Positions 1-11,748 are shown, counted from the first letter of the stretch. The stretch: 64,000 bases of DNA from Ahaetulla prasina (GCF_028640845.1 NC_080540.1:169265752-169329751), one strand, 5' to 3'. Notes: generated from the sequence alone by a model not told the origin. Made by a program: numbers and translations.

Positions 1-74
1 CCATACCTGATATGTATTTGTATAAACCTTTTTTGACCAATAAAAACTTTTTGGAAAAAAAAAAAAAAAAAAAA
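1..74 (+). mobile_element. L1-like LINE 3' end with poly(A) tail, cut by window start
   Basis: The first 54 bases match, almost base for base, the 3' terminus of the ORF1-only L1 at 20838-20890 (shared motif CCATACCTGATATG, then AATAAAAACTTTTTG). A run of about 20 A follows. This is therefore the polyadenylated 3' end of another copy of the same family. The rest of the copy lies outside the window. Confidence 0.85.
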
Positions 75-385
75 GAAACTTAGTGAGATTATTGCGATTT
101 TTAGAATGGCCGAGGAAATAAACAGTGTTCCCAAGGGACAACAAGAGAGATCCTTTTTTGAAAGTGTGAAACAATAGGCTGCAGAAATAAATATCTTCCT
201 GAGAAAATTGGGTTTTTTAAAGTTTTGTTTAAAAAAAGAAGAGTGGAGTTGAATTAATAGCCCCCAAACTCTCATTATTCTTGATTTGAACAGATTTCTT
301 TACAAAGAAAGCTGCAAACACAATCCCCTCCTCCTGATTCCTACCCTGCCTTTCTTTAAGCTCCTGATCACTATATGGGGGAGTC
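75..385. other. Unassigned sequence, no gene seen
   Basis: AT-rich DNA between the LINE tail and the first hAT MITE. Short open frames on both strands have no recognisable domain and run into the MITE, so they are not called. Confidence 0.5.
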
Positions 386-702
386 CAGTGGTGGGTTTCA
401 ACTTTTTTTACTACCAGTTCTGTGGGTGTGGCTTGGTGGGTGTGACAGGGGAAGGATACTGTAAAATCTCCATTCCCTCCCACCTCCGTAGGAAGGATAC
501 TGTAAAATCTCCATTCCCTCCCCACTCCAGGGGAAGGTTACTGCAAAATCCCCATTTCCTCCCCATCAACTGGGACTCAGGAGGCAGAGAATAGATGGGG
601 GTGGGGCCAGTCAGAGGTGGTATTTACCGGTTCCCCAAACTCCTCAAAATTTCTGCTACCGGTTCTCCAGAACTGGTCAGAACCTGCTGAAACCCACCTC
701 TG
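386..702 (+). mobile_element. hAT-like MITE family A (non-autonomous)
   Basis: Begins CAGTGGTGGGTTTCA and ends TGAAACCCACCTCTG, which are terminal inverted repeats with one mismatch. It is flanked by a perfect 8 bp target-site duplication GGGGAGTC (378-385 and 703-710). CAG...CTG ends plus an 8 bp duplication are hallmarks of the hAT superfamily. The interior has repeated GGATACTGTAAAATC blocks and no transposase frame. Confidence 0.9.
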
Positions 703-734
703 GGGGAGTCTCTCTTGATTATAATTGTCTGGAA

Positions 735-795
735 TTGTATAGGGTTTCCTGCTTGAGCAGGGGGTTGGACTAGAAGACCTCGAAGGCCCCTTCGG
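735..795 (+). mobile_element. CR1 LINE 3'-end fragment
   Basis: Carries the GGGTTGGACTAGAAGACCTC block that marks the 3' terminus of CR1 elements. The same block occurs near 2025, 22590, 39120, 39360 and (reversed) 55290. Confidence 0.7.
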
Positions 796-880
796 TGAGA
801 AACAGACTCACCAGTCAGAAATTTGACAGAGACAGAAGTGAAGCAGCAAGCGGTTTATTGCATATAAAATACGTTCTTGC

Positions 881-1010
881 ATATTGACAAAATGCTTAAC
901 TTGTCTTTGGCAGCAGATGTTGTGTACTCCTGCTATAGGGAAGGTGATCGTTTCAAAATGAATATGAAGTTTTCCATGTTAATTTTTAATTCATTGAAAA
1001 CTTTTCAAAA
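881..1010 (+). repeat. Unclassified interspersed repeat, copy 1
   Basis: About 130 bp is nearly identical to 10163-10292, starting ATATTGACAAAATGCTTAAC and running through TTTTTAATTCATTGAAAAC. The repeat class is not recognised. Confidence 0.65.
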
Positions 1011-1379
1011 ATTAAAAGAAAAATCAAAAGAAAACGATAAGAAAGAAAATGAAGAAGGAAGAAAAAAAGGTGCAAGAAAAAAAAAAACCTACGGTTAAGA
1101 AATATAGACTTTCTACCTTCTTTTTAGCAGATATTGACAAATCCAATCTCTCTCCTCCCTCTTAAAGCACCCAAAAATCTCTTCAATCCCATATTAAATT
1201 CCTATCTTTTTCAGTCATCAGAGTCATAAATCATAATTTCATTTTTCTTCTTTTAGTAAGTGGTCCATCAAAAGCTTCCAGTCTTTTAATAAAGTTTTCT
1301 AGGCTTATTTTCACGTTGGGTAACTATGATCTCTTTTGGCATGGTCACTGGATTACACCTTGTGACATTCCCCTATTTT

Positions 1380-1608
1380 CACCCCATTCCTAAGAGGTCT
1401 GTAAGGGGCGTGCATAAGAGCACCAACGTGCCTACTGTTCCTGTCCAAATGTTCCCTTTGATTGTATCCCATTTCTTATAGTTATTACATTCTTATGCTT
1501 ATATATATGCTTATACATCATATAGTTATTTCATGCTTATGCTTATATACTTATATACTTATATATATTGTTGTGACAAATAAAATAAATAAATAAAAAT
1601 AAAATATT
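1380..1608 (+). mobile_element. CR1-like LINE 3' end with (AAAT)n tail
   Basis: Contains CACCCCATTCCTAAGAGGTCT, also found near 7660 at the end of a CR1-type reverse-transcriptase remnant, then a TATATGC-rich 3' UTR and a GACAAATAAAATAAATAAA tail. Only the 3' terminus is present. Confidence 0.7.
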
Positions 1609-2004
1609 TTTTTCCCCCATGTTCATTTTAAGTATTTATAAATACTTAAATAGACTCACCGAGCCTTATGAAGGATACCTTATGATAGTCTCCTTGTATC
1701 CACTGATTATCTCCATCAAGATGGAGGGCTCTTCCCCTCTTTTTAGGACTTGGTTCTGGATTTCAAGTGAATGGGAGAACTCAGATTTGCATGATATATT
1801 CACTTGCAAATCTTTGGGGTTCTCTGATTTTGAGTTGCCAAGGAAGGAAAGCTCTCATTTGGATATTATTAGTATTATGTTGTTTGTTGCCCCATCAGCC
1901 AGATGTTCAGACCGGCTTTGGCATTTTGTCCACCTATTGACTCCCTACCAAAGATCTGGGATAGGCTGATATTGGTATTTGATTATTATTATTGGATTGG
2001 ATAA

Positions 2005-2066
2005 CAGGATTGCTTGAGCAGAGGGTTGGACTAGAAGACCTCTAAGGTCCCTTCCAACATTCTTTT
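2005..2066 (+). mobile_element. CR1 LINE 3'-end fragment
   Basis: Shares the GAGGGTTGGACTAGAAGACC block with the other CR1 3' ends in the window. Only about 60 bp can be assigned. Confidence 0.65.
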
Positions 2067-2069
2067 ATC

Positions 2070-4104
2070 AATCAATCCTACACAATAATGGGGTAATTTT
2101 GCTCCTGGGATATGCTGATGTTGTAACCTCTGTAAAACAGAAAAGAGGCAGGATTTTCTCTCTTCCTTGAGGAAATTGTATTTTTCTTAGTTTCTGGTCT
2201 GGTATGAAATCCTCTCTAAGTAGGGGCGAAAGAATGGAAATTAGGAAAATAATACATCCAGTAGATTCCCTTGGCAGTCTTCCTTTTGTCTCCATTCTCA
2301 GGTCAGAAACTCAGTCTTACAAGGAATAAACTGGGGAATGTATTTATAAATGGGTTTTTAAAATATCAATTTCCCCCCTTTAAGATCAAAGATCCTCCAC
2401 AGATCTCATTGTAACTCAGGAAAAGTAAAACAAAATAATATATATAAATATATATGGTGCTTTGGAATCTCTTCCCAGAGAACATGGGATTGTAGCCTAA
2501 GAGGATTATTGAAATGAACCTCAGTTAAGTAGAGAGAATTATAGTTTTGTAAGCTAGTAGCATATTTCATGCTAATGAAAACCTAAGACGATTGTGATGT
2601 TTTTGTAAGGAAAATAATAAAGCTGGCTCTATGTTATAAAATGGACACTTAATCCGATCTTAAAGATTTCAGAATTATTTATAGTGCACAAAGCATTTTG
2701 TGAATCTGTGGAAAAAGTTTTCAAATTCTCACACCTACTGGGATTTGACTCTGAACTTGTATTGATTTAATTCTATCCCACTCTTTCCCCAGCAAACTCA
2801 GTAGAACATATTATGATAGAAATCTCATCAATCAGCCATCCAGAAAGTGTCCAGACCCAGAACTGCCTAACCTTAGAAGAGCTAACTCTAGCAGAAGGTC
2901 CTGGACATCCTTTCCCATTCCTGCTCGACTCATTTATTTGTAAGGGAAGAGTCTTGTTCAATGACCAGTCCAAAATGCTTTCCCACTGCATCACAACTGA
3001 ATTATAAGCCTTTCTTACCAGGAAGGTGAAGGCAAACTCAGAATGTTATAGCAAATCCTCCAATTTCACTTTCCATTTTTTCCCCCTGCACCTCCTCCGG
3101 GACCAGCGATGTTTAAGAAAACAGAAGGCGCTGATCAGTCTCTGGGGACCAATCTTTATAGAAGACACCTGAGCTAAATAAATTTCTCCTCATTCAGTTT
3201 AATATGATCTCTGTCATTTGGAATACAGTCAGCTGAATGTATCTGATCAGCCAAGGGTGGCACCACTAAGATTTTAACAAACATTATTTCCTTGCTCCAT
3301 GTTTGGAACCTTAAGGATAAATAGAAGAAGCAGCAACATTTGAAGGAAGTCCAAATTTTGGGTCAAAATCTGAGGCAGGCGTTGGATTTGAATGAGAAAT
3401 AATAGTACAATTTAGTGTTTCCATTTAACTTGCATTTTCCTGTATTGATTTTGATTAAAATGTAACCCAAATATACTTGCATTTCTAATTTGAAATTCCA
3501 GTTTAAGATTCGGTATTTGAAACATAAGTTTCCTGTAATTCTGGCGGTCCAAATAGATGAGTGGGCAATATATGGGTTTTAGGTCCTGCAGCATCATCCT
3601 GAGTTCCTTGAGTTCCTGGCCCACATAGTACATAAGGTACATTCATCGCAATGGTACAGAATGTCATTTATCATATAGAACCTGGACATTTCAGTTTTTT
3701 ACATACCATAAGCATAGTTTCAATGAATAAAATTCAGTCTTCTAAGTTTCTTGTCTCCTATTACTATCTTTCCTGACAAATTATTGTTTTTGACATAAGA
3801 ATTTTCTTAAGTGGCCATTTCTGTTAGGACAACATGAGAGAAGCTGGAAGAGCTAGGAACTCTATTATCCTCCAGGTGTTCTAGAATCCAACTGCCTCAC
3901 TATTGGCATTATGACTGATCAGTTACAGCTCACTGGTAGTCAGAGGACACAGTGAAAATTCCTTAATCTCATGACACACGGACCAACACAACCATGATTT
4001 CACCTGGAAAACTGTCAGCATACTAGACCAAGATAAATCCCAAAATGTGGGGACTCCTGAAAGCTTGGTATTCAGACAAGTCAGCCATCAACAGGCACAT
4101 ACAT
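2070..4104. other. Unique-looking AT-rich DNA, no gene seen
   Basis: No long frame, no recognisable domain and no clear repeat terminus was found. Short open frames here (for example 2813-3007) lack paired splice signals or recognisable protein motifs. Likely intron or intergenic DNA. Confidence 0.5.
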
Positions 4105-4388
4105 CAGGGGTGAAATCTAAAAATTTTCCCTACCAGTTCTGTGGCCGTGGCTTAATTGGTGGGCCTGGCTTGGTGGTCAGATGACTGGGTGGGCGTGGCC
4201 AATAACAATAAATAATAAAAATAAACAAAATATACAAAACAGTAAGAGGTACCAAAAACCAACTTTCACACTTTACACACACACAATACACACAACTGAC
4301 TCACACACAATGTAAAAGCAGCTGCACTTCACCCAAAATGGCCCCTGCAGCAAGCAGGAACCTGACACTTTCACACTTTATACACACA

Positions 4389-4443
<55 letters not shown>

Positions 4444-5286
4444 ATGCCACATACAGCTTTGTGAGATTCTCTGTGTTTGTGTAATTAGAGTGAAACACTA
4501 CAGAAACACCAAATCTCAGAAAGCTGCACAAATATTTTATTTTATTTTATTTTTTTTATTTTTTTTTAGATCAGGGGTTTCCAACCTTAGTAACTTTAAG
4601 CTTTGTGGACTTCAACTCCCAGAGTTCCTCATTCAGCAAAGCAGGCAGTCAAAGCAGGCTGTAATCTGTAGCTGAAGTAAAGCATGGCGTTGCCAGCCCG
4701 AAAGGAGCAATAATTATAGGTAAGTGAGGAGGGGACATTGGGTGGGCATGGGTGGGGGGTCTTGTAAGTGGGGGCTGTTAAAAATGATTTTAAAAGCCTG
4801 TGAGGATCAGGCAAGTCATTTGGGATCGCCAGAGGAAAAAAAGATTTTAAAAGCTCCTTTGACGATCTCAGCTGAAGTTCCCTCATAGCAGCCCAGAACC
4901 TCTTAAAATAATTGTTTTAACAAGCTCTTTGGCCAAAGAGCTTGTAGAAAACATGTTTTTAAAGATTTTGGTGATGAGGAACTCAGGTGAGATCGCCAGA
5001 GGAGCCTTTTAAAACTTTAAAAAATTAAAAAAAAAGAGTTTAAAGGCTCTGCCGATCTCAGCTGAGCTGCGACAGCCTCAAAGGCTTTTTTTTTACTTTT
5101 AAAGGCATGTTTTCGGCTGAAGAAAAACTGCTTTTAAAAGTAAAAAAAAAAACCCTCTGATGATGGTCCGGCTCAGCAGAGGCAGGGGGCGGGGCCAGGG
5201 ATTTTTGCTACCGGTCCTCTGAACCAGCATCCACCATCGCTACCGGATCGGGCGAGCCAGTCCAATCCGGGAGCATTTCACCCCTG
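4105..5286 (+). mobile_element. Large hAT-like non-autonomous element, 1.18 kb
   Basis: Begins CAGGGGTGAAATC and ends GAGCATTTCACCCCTG, with a perfect 8 bp duplication ACATACAT (4097-4104 and 5287-5294). The left end matches family A MITEs. The interior has (CT)n/(CA)n at 4391-4442, the left end of a family B MITE at about 4571, and inverted repeats built on TTTTCGGCTGAAGAAAAA near 5105. There is no transposase frame. Its right 160 bp match the right end of the composite at 40189-46785. Confidence 0.88.
4391..4442 (+). repeat. (CT)n then (CA)n dinucleotide microsatellite
   Basis: Pure CT repeats followed directly by CA repeats, inside the hAT element. Confidence 0.95.
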
Positions 5287-5294
5287 ACATACAT

Positions 5295-5905
5295 GTAAAT
5301 AACATTTACACTCTATTCAAAAGAGACAAAAATGTTCATCAGGAAATGAAAAACCAGAAAAGGACCTTGCCAGCAATCGGCATTGGTATAAGCAGGGATT
5401 AGCACCAGGATTAACACCCAAACCATCAAGAATAAACAACAGCCTAATGGAGGAACTATCAACTCAGACAAAAAATCAGGCAATAAACTGCCTAATCCAG
5501 GAATTATCAACTGAGACAAAAAAATGTGCAGTAAATAACAGCATAATCGAAGAACTACCGAGGAGAGAACACTACTGCCACCAACATTGGCAAGCAAGGA
5601 ATTGGAACAGGAACGGGAAGCTCAAGTGCAAGGCCCAAGAGAAGGTATAAATAACCCTCATTCTCAACTCTGTGTAGTTAGCTGCACCAGGACTATGTGC
5701 TTGGTGGTTCTGTTCACCATTAAACCCTTTTTCCAATCAGTTCTTTATCCTGTTTCTTGTGTCTTTATCCTGGCTTGGAACTGAACCAGATGGATATTTC
5801 TTCCAACATCATCTTTCTTTTCCTGGTTCTCTCTCTCCACCAAATTTGAATCTGTTCTGTTTTCAGAGTGTTCTCCTGATTAGGGACGGAGAAGCAGAGA
5901 CCTAT
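5295..5905 (+). other. Unassigned segment with one open frame and internal peptide repeats
   Basis: A frame open from about 5295 to 5650 encodes roughly 115 residues with imperfect repeats around EELSTQTK / QELSTETK / EELPRRE. There is no clear start codon before 5447. A TATAAATAA-like box follows at about 5646 and an ATTAAA at about 5720. It could be part of an unrecognised retroelement. No function is assigned. Confidence 0.3.
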
Positions 5906-5910
5906 GTCCC

Positions 5911-6207
5911 TGTTATATATGTAAATAGCGAGTGAAGCCAGCCCAGGGATGTAGTCTTCACTCAGGTCCAGCTTTAGCTGGACATTTGCATACCCACCGC
6001 TGATTGGTCGATTCAAACGGGGCCCACTGTTGATTGGTGGATTCAAACGGAGGGAAAAGTAAAGCGTTGTCAGTGGCTGAATCAGTGGGACAGCTCCCTT
6101 TAAAAGGGAGTGTTGTCGGCTAAGCCTTTGCAGAAGTCACTTACTTAAATAAAGAGCTGAAGTTACTGTCTGTCGTCCTGCCTTTTCATTGCTCCCATGA
6201 TCTTACA
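5911..6207 (+). mobile_element. Solo LTR of an endogenous LTR retroelement
   Basis: Starts TGTTATAT and ends CTTACA (TG...CA), flanked by a perfect 5 bp duplication GTCCC (5906-5910 and 6208-6212). The interior reads like a U3-R-U5: two GATTGGT (inverted CCAAT) boxes inside a repeated GATTCAAACGG motif, a TTTAAAAGGG TATA-like box, and AATAAAGAG as the poly(A) signal. There is no internal region, so it arose by LTR-LTR recombination. Confidence 0.85.
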
Positions 6208-6212
6208 GTCCC

Positions 6213-7060
6213 TTTGTCTAATTTTTTTCTTTTCTTAGGTTGGGAAAAATGAAAAGGACAGCTCTCAATTTATCACCCCATTCACAGTTTTGTGCCTTCA
6301 ACAGTTGATCAAATATTCTACAGTAGATTAAATATGAACTGCCCTGAAATATAACTAGCAAGACATTGGTTCAGACCTCCTTTTAGTCACAAAAGTAAAT
6401 TGAGTCACTCTCCCCCTCTCCGTCTCGCCTATTTCTTCAGGTTGCTGTGTGAGCAAAAGTAATGATGGGGGGAGAAGGAAAGAGGCAATCTGAATTGCTT
6501 GGAGCAAAAGTGGGTTTGTATACTATAGCATTAACGCGAGTAGTTCGTTTCAATGTTTTAGATTCAAACTGCATTATATGTTCAGAACTGAGTTTGAAGC
6601 ATATGTTTTTTAAGTCTGAGGATCTGAGTTAAAAAAAAAGAAATCTTCCTTCCTTTACCTCTCATAATATATTTTAATCTCACCCCACAGTTTCAATTTA
6701 AAAGGCAGCATCTGATTTCATAACTATTATCTCAAGATCTTAATAAGAACTAGCATTCCACTGTTCATTGCCAAGATTAGGCACAGTGTATAAAATAGTA
6801 TTCCCACTGTTTTCTTCATCTGCCTCAGGGTATAACTGGGCCCTGTGCAGTTCCTATGTAAGGATTTTCAATTATTGATGGAAATTCATTTAAGATGCCA
6901 ACTGTTAAAATAGAACTCAGTGTTTGCTCCCAACGTCCCTCTAAACATTAAGCTTCTGCTTTTTTCCCAATTAAATTCAGCAGCAGCTATTTGTTAGCAT
7001 GTATTATTCCACCATTGGAATCCCAAAGCTACCAAGGCCAAGAAATTAGAAGGTCCAAAT
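6213..7060. other. Unique-looking DNA, no gene seen
   Basis: No coding frame or repeat boundary recognised. Confidence 0.5.
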
Positions 7061-7070
7061 GCCTGTTCAA

Positions 7071-7204
7071 TGCCTATTTTGAACAGTGCCTCTCTCCTCT
7101 GGAAATGTTTAGGAGTGTCATTGCTTTCATGGATTATGCCTATTTTGAACAGTGTCTCTCTCTTCTGGAATGGTTAGGAATGTCACTGCTTTCATGGATT
7201 GGCT
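7071..7204 (+). repeat. Two-copy tandem duplication, about 67 bp unit
   Basis: GCCTATTTTGAACAGTG...CTTTCATGGATT occurs twice in direct tandem, with small indels between copies. A GAATAAAG motif follows near 7265. The host element is unknown. Confidence 0.7.
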
Positions 7205-7329
7205 GTTAGAAGTTGTTGCAGCTCAATGATGTAGCTTTAGTTCTATCGTTTATAGGCAGGAATTGAATAAAGTCTGAAACTTTGCTAAGTTGCTTCTACT
7301 CCTTGTTCTCTGTATCTGGTAAAGGGTAT

Positions 7330-7831
7330 TGATGCAAGTCCTCCACTACTCTGCTCACAACAGAATACCTTATGCCACCAGGCTTGAAATTTTGGGCTTG
7401 GACAACTTAGAACTACGCCACCTTCAGTCTGACCTAAAGGTAGTACACAAAATTATCTGCTGCAAGGTCCTACCTGTCAATGACTACTTCAGCTTCAACT
7501 GCAAGCGTACACGAGCACACAATAGATACGAACTTAAGGTAAACCGCTCCTAACTCAATTGTAGAAAATACAACTTCAGCAACAGAGTGGTCAATGTCTG
7601 GAATGCACTACCTGACTCTGTGGTTTCATCCCCTAATCTTAGACTGTCTAGTGTTGACCTCACCCCATTCCTAAGAGGTCTAAGGAGCATGCATAAGCGC
7701 ATCAACATGCCTACCGTCCCTGTCTTACTATCCCCATTTATTCGCATCCATTTCCTGTATTCATAATCGTGTTTATACTTACATTTGTTATCTTATACAT
7801 GCTTGACAAATAAAATAAATAAAATAAAATA
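7330..7831 (+). pseudogene. CR1-type LINE ORF2 3' end (reverse transcriptase C-terminus), broken
   Basis: The frame at 7329-7553 and its shifted continuation to about 7760 encode the C-terminal end of a CR1-clade ORF2, with motifs such as RIPYATRLEILGL and VVNVWNALPDS, a LINE tail signature. A stop at 7551 and later stops break it. The 3' UTR ends in GACAAATAAAATAAATAAA. The 5' part is missing, as is usual for truncated LINE copies. Confidence 0.8.
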
Positions 7832-9088
7832 AGTTGGCGTAGCTTTGACCATTTTTGAAGAAAGAGGTGCTCCAGTGGGCGGGGCCATTTTTTTCTAGTT
7901 TTTTTTGAGAAACTAGAAGGCTTTCCTTGAGCTTATCACTTGTCCCGCTAAATGTACCTTGGAGATTACTTACTGACCATTTCTTATGAACATATTCTCA
8001 TGACTTGGACTTTAGCACATTTCCAAGCCATAGTTGATGCTAACTAACTTCAGATATTGATGTGGTATTTTCCATCTTCTCCCAACACAACCCTTGATCG
8101 ATCCATGACTGGAATACTTTAGCAGTGACATGAAGACATAGCAGGGGACTTGGTTAGCTCCTATTGGCCACTATGATAGGTATATACCCCCCTCCTCTCT
8201 AATTTTACGTTGGGTAGCAGAGAAAATCAGACACTAGGTATCTGATTATACAGCCATAATGCAGACTGTGCACACACAGACAGATACATGGTTCTAATGA
8301 TAGGCAGTATTCATAAGGAATATCAATGGCTGAAGGTGTCGTATATCTACCAGGCTTGTCAATAGTCTTTGGGCAGCTGTTTTTTTTAAAAAGATAAAGC
8401 AAGAGAATAAGCGTGAGAAATTAATACAGCAAGAAAAGGATGAGTGATGGAGCAAGCAGTGATGAAATACAAATAAAGCTGATGACTGAAGAAATGATGG
8501 AGCCAGCAATGAAACAGATGATGAGGCTAACAGGAATGCCATCTTGCTCAACCTCTTAACCCTCCGCTCCTTGCTGGATTGTTGATGGAGGAGGGGGAGA
8601 TCAAGGATTAAATGGAGTGGGCTCTTGAATAATGGCATTTCCAGCTGGTTAAGCATTTACTCTGCCTGAGGGAGACTGATGCTTTGAGAACATATGCTAC
8701 TTTAATCTATGGCCTTCAGGCCTTTTTGGTCAGGACAAAGAGTAAATTCTTATGAAATTATCCTCCATCTCAAAGGTGGTTAGACTCATTTGATGTACTA
8801 AGATTAAGAGGAAATGAATTAAAATGTCCACTGATCATAAAAAGAATTCAGTCATGAGCTGACTTGGTTATGACTGTCTCTATTGCTGCGCATACAAAAT
8901 CATAATAAAACTCTTCTTTTTTTCCCCCTGAAAATTTCCAAAATTTCAGTGTAATCTGTTTTCATTGGTGGGAACTCTTGCTTCATCCACCATGCACCTC
9001 CATTGGTGGGAGCTTTTCTTTCTCCTGTCTTAGCATTTAACCTCCAGAATATATGGGGGTAGTCTACAGTGGATTATCATGACTGTTG
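7832..9088. other. Unique-looking DNA, no gene seen
   Basis: Minus-strand frames at 8205-8656 are low-complexity Ser/Leu-rich translations without recognisable domains. No other feature is supported. Confidence 0.5.
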
Positions 9089-9096
9089 CCTTGGTC

Positions 9097-9373
9097 CAGT
9101 GGTGAAATCCAAATTTTTTTACTACAGGTTCTGTGGGACTGGCTTGGTAGGTGTGGTGTGGCTTGGTGGCCCTGGCCTGGTGGGCATGGCAGGGAAAGGA
9201 TATTGTGAAATCCCCATTCTCTTCCCACTCCTGGGGGAAGGATATTGCAAAATCTCCATTCCTATCCCACTCTGGGGCCAGCTAGAGGTGATATTTGCTG
9301 GTTCTCTGAACTACTCAAAATTTCCGCTACCAGTTCTCCAGAACCTGTCAGAACCTGCTGGATTTCACCCCTG
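9097..9373 (+). mobile_element. hAT-like MITE family A
   Basis: Begins CAGTGGTGAAATCC and ends GGATTTCACCCCTG. The flanking 8-mers CCTTGGTC and CCTTGCTG match at 6 of 8 positions, a decayed target-site duplication. The interior is the same as the 386-702 copy but belongs to the GGTGAAATCC subfamily. Confidence 0.85.
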
Positions 9374-10162
9374 CCTTGCTGGGTATTGAAGAGTAGAAAC
9401 ACTAGAGGAATGCAAATCCCTCTCATTCACAAGAGCCCTTTTAATGTTTCCTTATCTGCCACTTCCCAGATGTGTGCTTCAACTCCCCAAATTTCCATGT
9501 AGCATACCTGGTACTAAGGACTAATTCTTAAGAGTTGCTAGGTTATGTTGTTATTGTTATTAGTTAGATTTATGTCTTGTTCACAGGAACTTCCGGCCCT
9601 CCATCAATACTCCTTTGGAAGTCCAAGAAGACCAATGCATAAATAATGCTTATTAAAGTGTGGTGAGGCATTCTCCCAGTGATATAAATGTATCTGGAAT
9701 ATGTAAACTTTCTGCACGTATTGATATTGCTGAAGTCTTGACATTGTTGAAGGTTTTAAACATCTGAGCTGCAAAAATCTGGATAACGACTAAGTGGCAG
9801 CAAAGAATTTACGTTTTTTTATTATTGTATCTCTATGTAATATGTACAGGTTCTTTGGATCTTTTCCATAAAAGTGTGGTAAGGTTAGTTATTTTATGCT
9901 CCCCTCCCCAGCATTTATCGGACTGGTCCTATCTATTCAATGCCCGTTCCTCTATTTTAGATTTTTCTGGAGATGGATACAGTCTACCGTGCTCTTTCAT
10001 CTCATTTTATGAACACAGGAATATAATCACATTTGTGTCTTTGTTTCATGGAGCTGCTCTTTGGGTGAGTGCTTGTTTGGGTGTGCACCTCCTCTCCCAT
10101 AAGTGCCTCAATCTAAATATGACTTAGTCCTGATGTAACTCCATTCATGTTAAACCTTCAAA
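9374..10162. other. Unassigned DNA, no gene seen
   Basis: The frame at 9825-10127 has no recognisable domain. No repeat termini found. Confidence 0.45.
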
Positions 10163-10292
10163 ATATTGACAAAATGCTTAACTTGTCTTTGGCAGCAAAT
10201 GTTGTGTACTCCTGCTATAGGGAAGGTGACAGTTTCAAAATGAATATGAAGTTTTCCAGGTTAATTTTTAATTCATTGAAAACTTTTACAAA
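10163..10292 (+). repeat. Unclassified interspersed repeat, copy 2
   Basis: Near-identical to 881-1010; the two copies diverge after GAAAACTTTT. Confidence 0.65.
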
Positions 10293-10692
10293 AATTGTAA
10301 TTACAAAAATTACAAATTGGGGGAAGGCGATGTAAAAAGACTTTGGATTGTCAGCCCTATCTGGACATAACTGAGGATTCTACTCGTCATCTGCAATGCA
10401 AAAGAGATCTAGGGTACGTCCCTTGAGAGAAAGGTTATTTTAGAGTGAAAGAAGCATCAGAAAAAATTGTGTGCGTGTGTGAAAAATAATGAGCTGAAGA
10501 ACTGAAGGCTTCTCCTTACTGCCATCACTTGGCAGCTCATTAAGCATTTCCTCATTGGGGTGAGCGAACGCGGATGTAGGGCACTGTTTGAGGTTTTACA
10601 TGAAAAGAACCATGCACACACGGATGAGTACTTATATAGATAAAGTTTCCTCTTATAAACAGATCAGTTTCCTCTGTTCTCTGCTGACGCAG

Positions 10693-10834
10693 ATATGGTC
10701 GGGGGAGGGAAAGACGTTGGCAAGGATATTTATTAGCCCCATGCTAAAGAGCCAGGATGGATGGGACATCTTTAGGAAGGAGGTCCAGCTCCAGGAGCAG
10801 ATCTTCCTGAGACCAACCCCAGTTGTCCTGGATG
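10693..10834 (+). CDS. Candidate internal exon, gene unknown (possibly upstream TESPA1)
   Basis: A pyrimidine-rich tract ending CTGACGCAG at 10692 looks like a 3' splice site, and GATG/GTAAGTG at 10835 is a near-consensus 5' splice site. The 142 bp between them are open in the frame that starts with the first base. They encode 47 residues, including the acidic/amphipathic stretch DGWDIFRKEVQLQEQ. The donor is phase 1, which fits the acceptor phase of the TESPA1 exon at 37991. The peptide does not clearly resemble the TESPA1 segment expected there, and the gap would be 27 kb. It could also be a chance frame. Confidence 0.28.
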
Positions 10835-11155
10835 GTAAGTGATGGCATCAAGAGACTCAAGGTGTAGCTTGCGGTATCTTAAGCAGCACATGCTATGAGA
10901 TTTGGGGAGGAAGTTTCTTGGTTTTGATTGTAAACTTAAAACTGAGGTAAAAAGAGAGTGGGGAGTAAGGAAGATACTGGGGAGGTAGAACAAGAGGATG
11001 ATGTTTCAATGCAGGATAAGGCTCCTAAAGGCACAAAAGAAAGAAATTGAACTCTGATGTAAGGCAACCTTCTGCACACTTGAAACCCAGGATTTCAGTT
11101 CCCAGAACTCCAACTGTTATGGCTGAGGTGAGCAGGCTGTAGTCTCATCCTAGAG

Positions 11156-11225
11156 CAAAGCTGGCTGAGGAACTCTAGGAGTTGAAGTCTACAAGACTTA
11201 AACCGACCAAGGTTGGAGACCCCTG
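11156..11225 (+). mobile_element. hAT-like MITE family B, left-end decayed
   Basis: Ends GGTTGGAGACCCCTG and is flanked on both sides by TCCTAGAG (11148-11155 and 11226-11233), a perfect 8 bp duplication. The expected CAGGGGTCTCCAACC left end has been lost or rearranged. Confidence 0.75.
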
Positions 11226-11747
11226 TCCTAGAGGACATTTCTTGGGAGAGCATTAGTTGGGGATGGCTATCATCTGGATTCCCCTTCCATTTCAGCCCTA
11301 GTAGGCCATGCCATGGTTTTTAGGTCATCCTTAGTGCTGTAGCCTTCATATCACTAAATGACAAGCAAAATTAGAAGCCTAAATTTTATTGTTAAGTTTC
11401 CCCTTCCCCAGTTTCCAGAGAAATCCCAAGGGGCAACCCTATTGGACTGGTTTTCTTTGGAGAAGAGCAAGAGGATTAGAAATATAGGATTGTTTTTGTA
11501 ATATTTGCTTTGCCTATAAATCCGGATGCAGTGTTTAAGTAGGAACAATAGGATCTCTTTGTTAGGTAGCAAAGAACAGAATTCTCTAGATTGTTTGGCT
11601 TTTGCTGACCATATGGATCACTAGCTATTTCAGATTCTCAAATTCCCATATTTTTTAAAAATAATTTTTTCCACATAGTTAAGCAACTTGATGACTTACA
11701 GCTGCTTTGGTTACGATCCCCATAACTCAACCATTGTCCCTGCTGGT

Positions 11748-11748
<1 letters not shown>

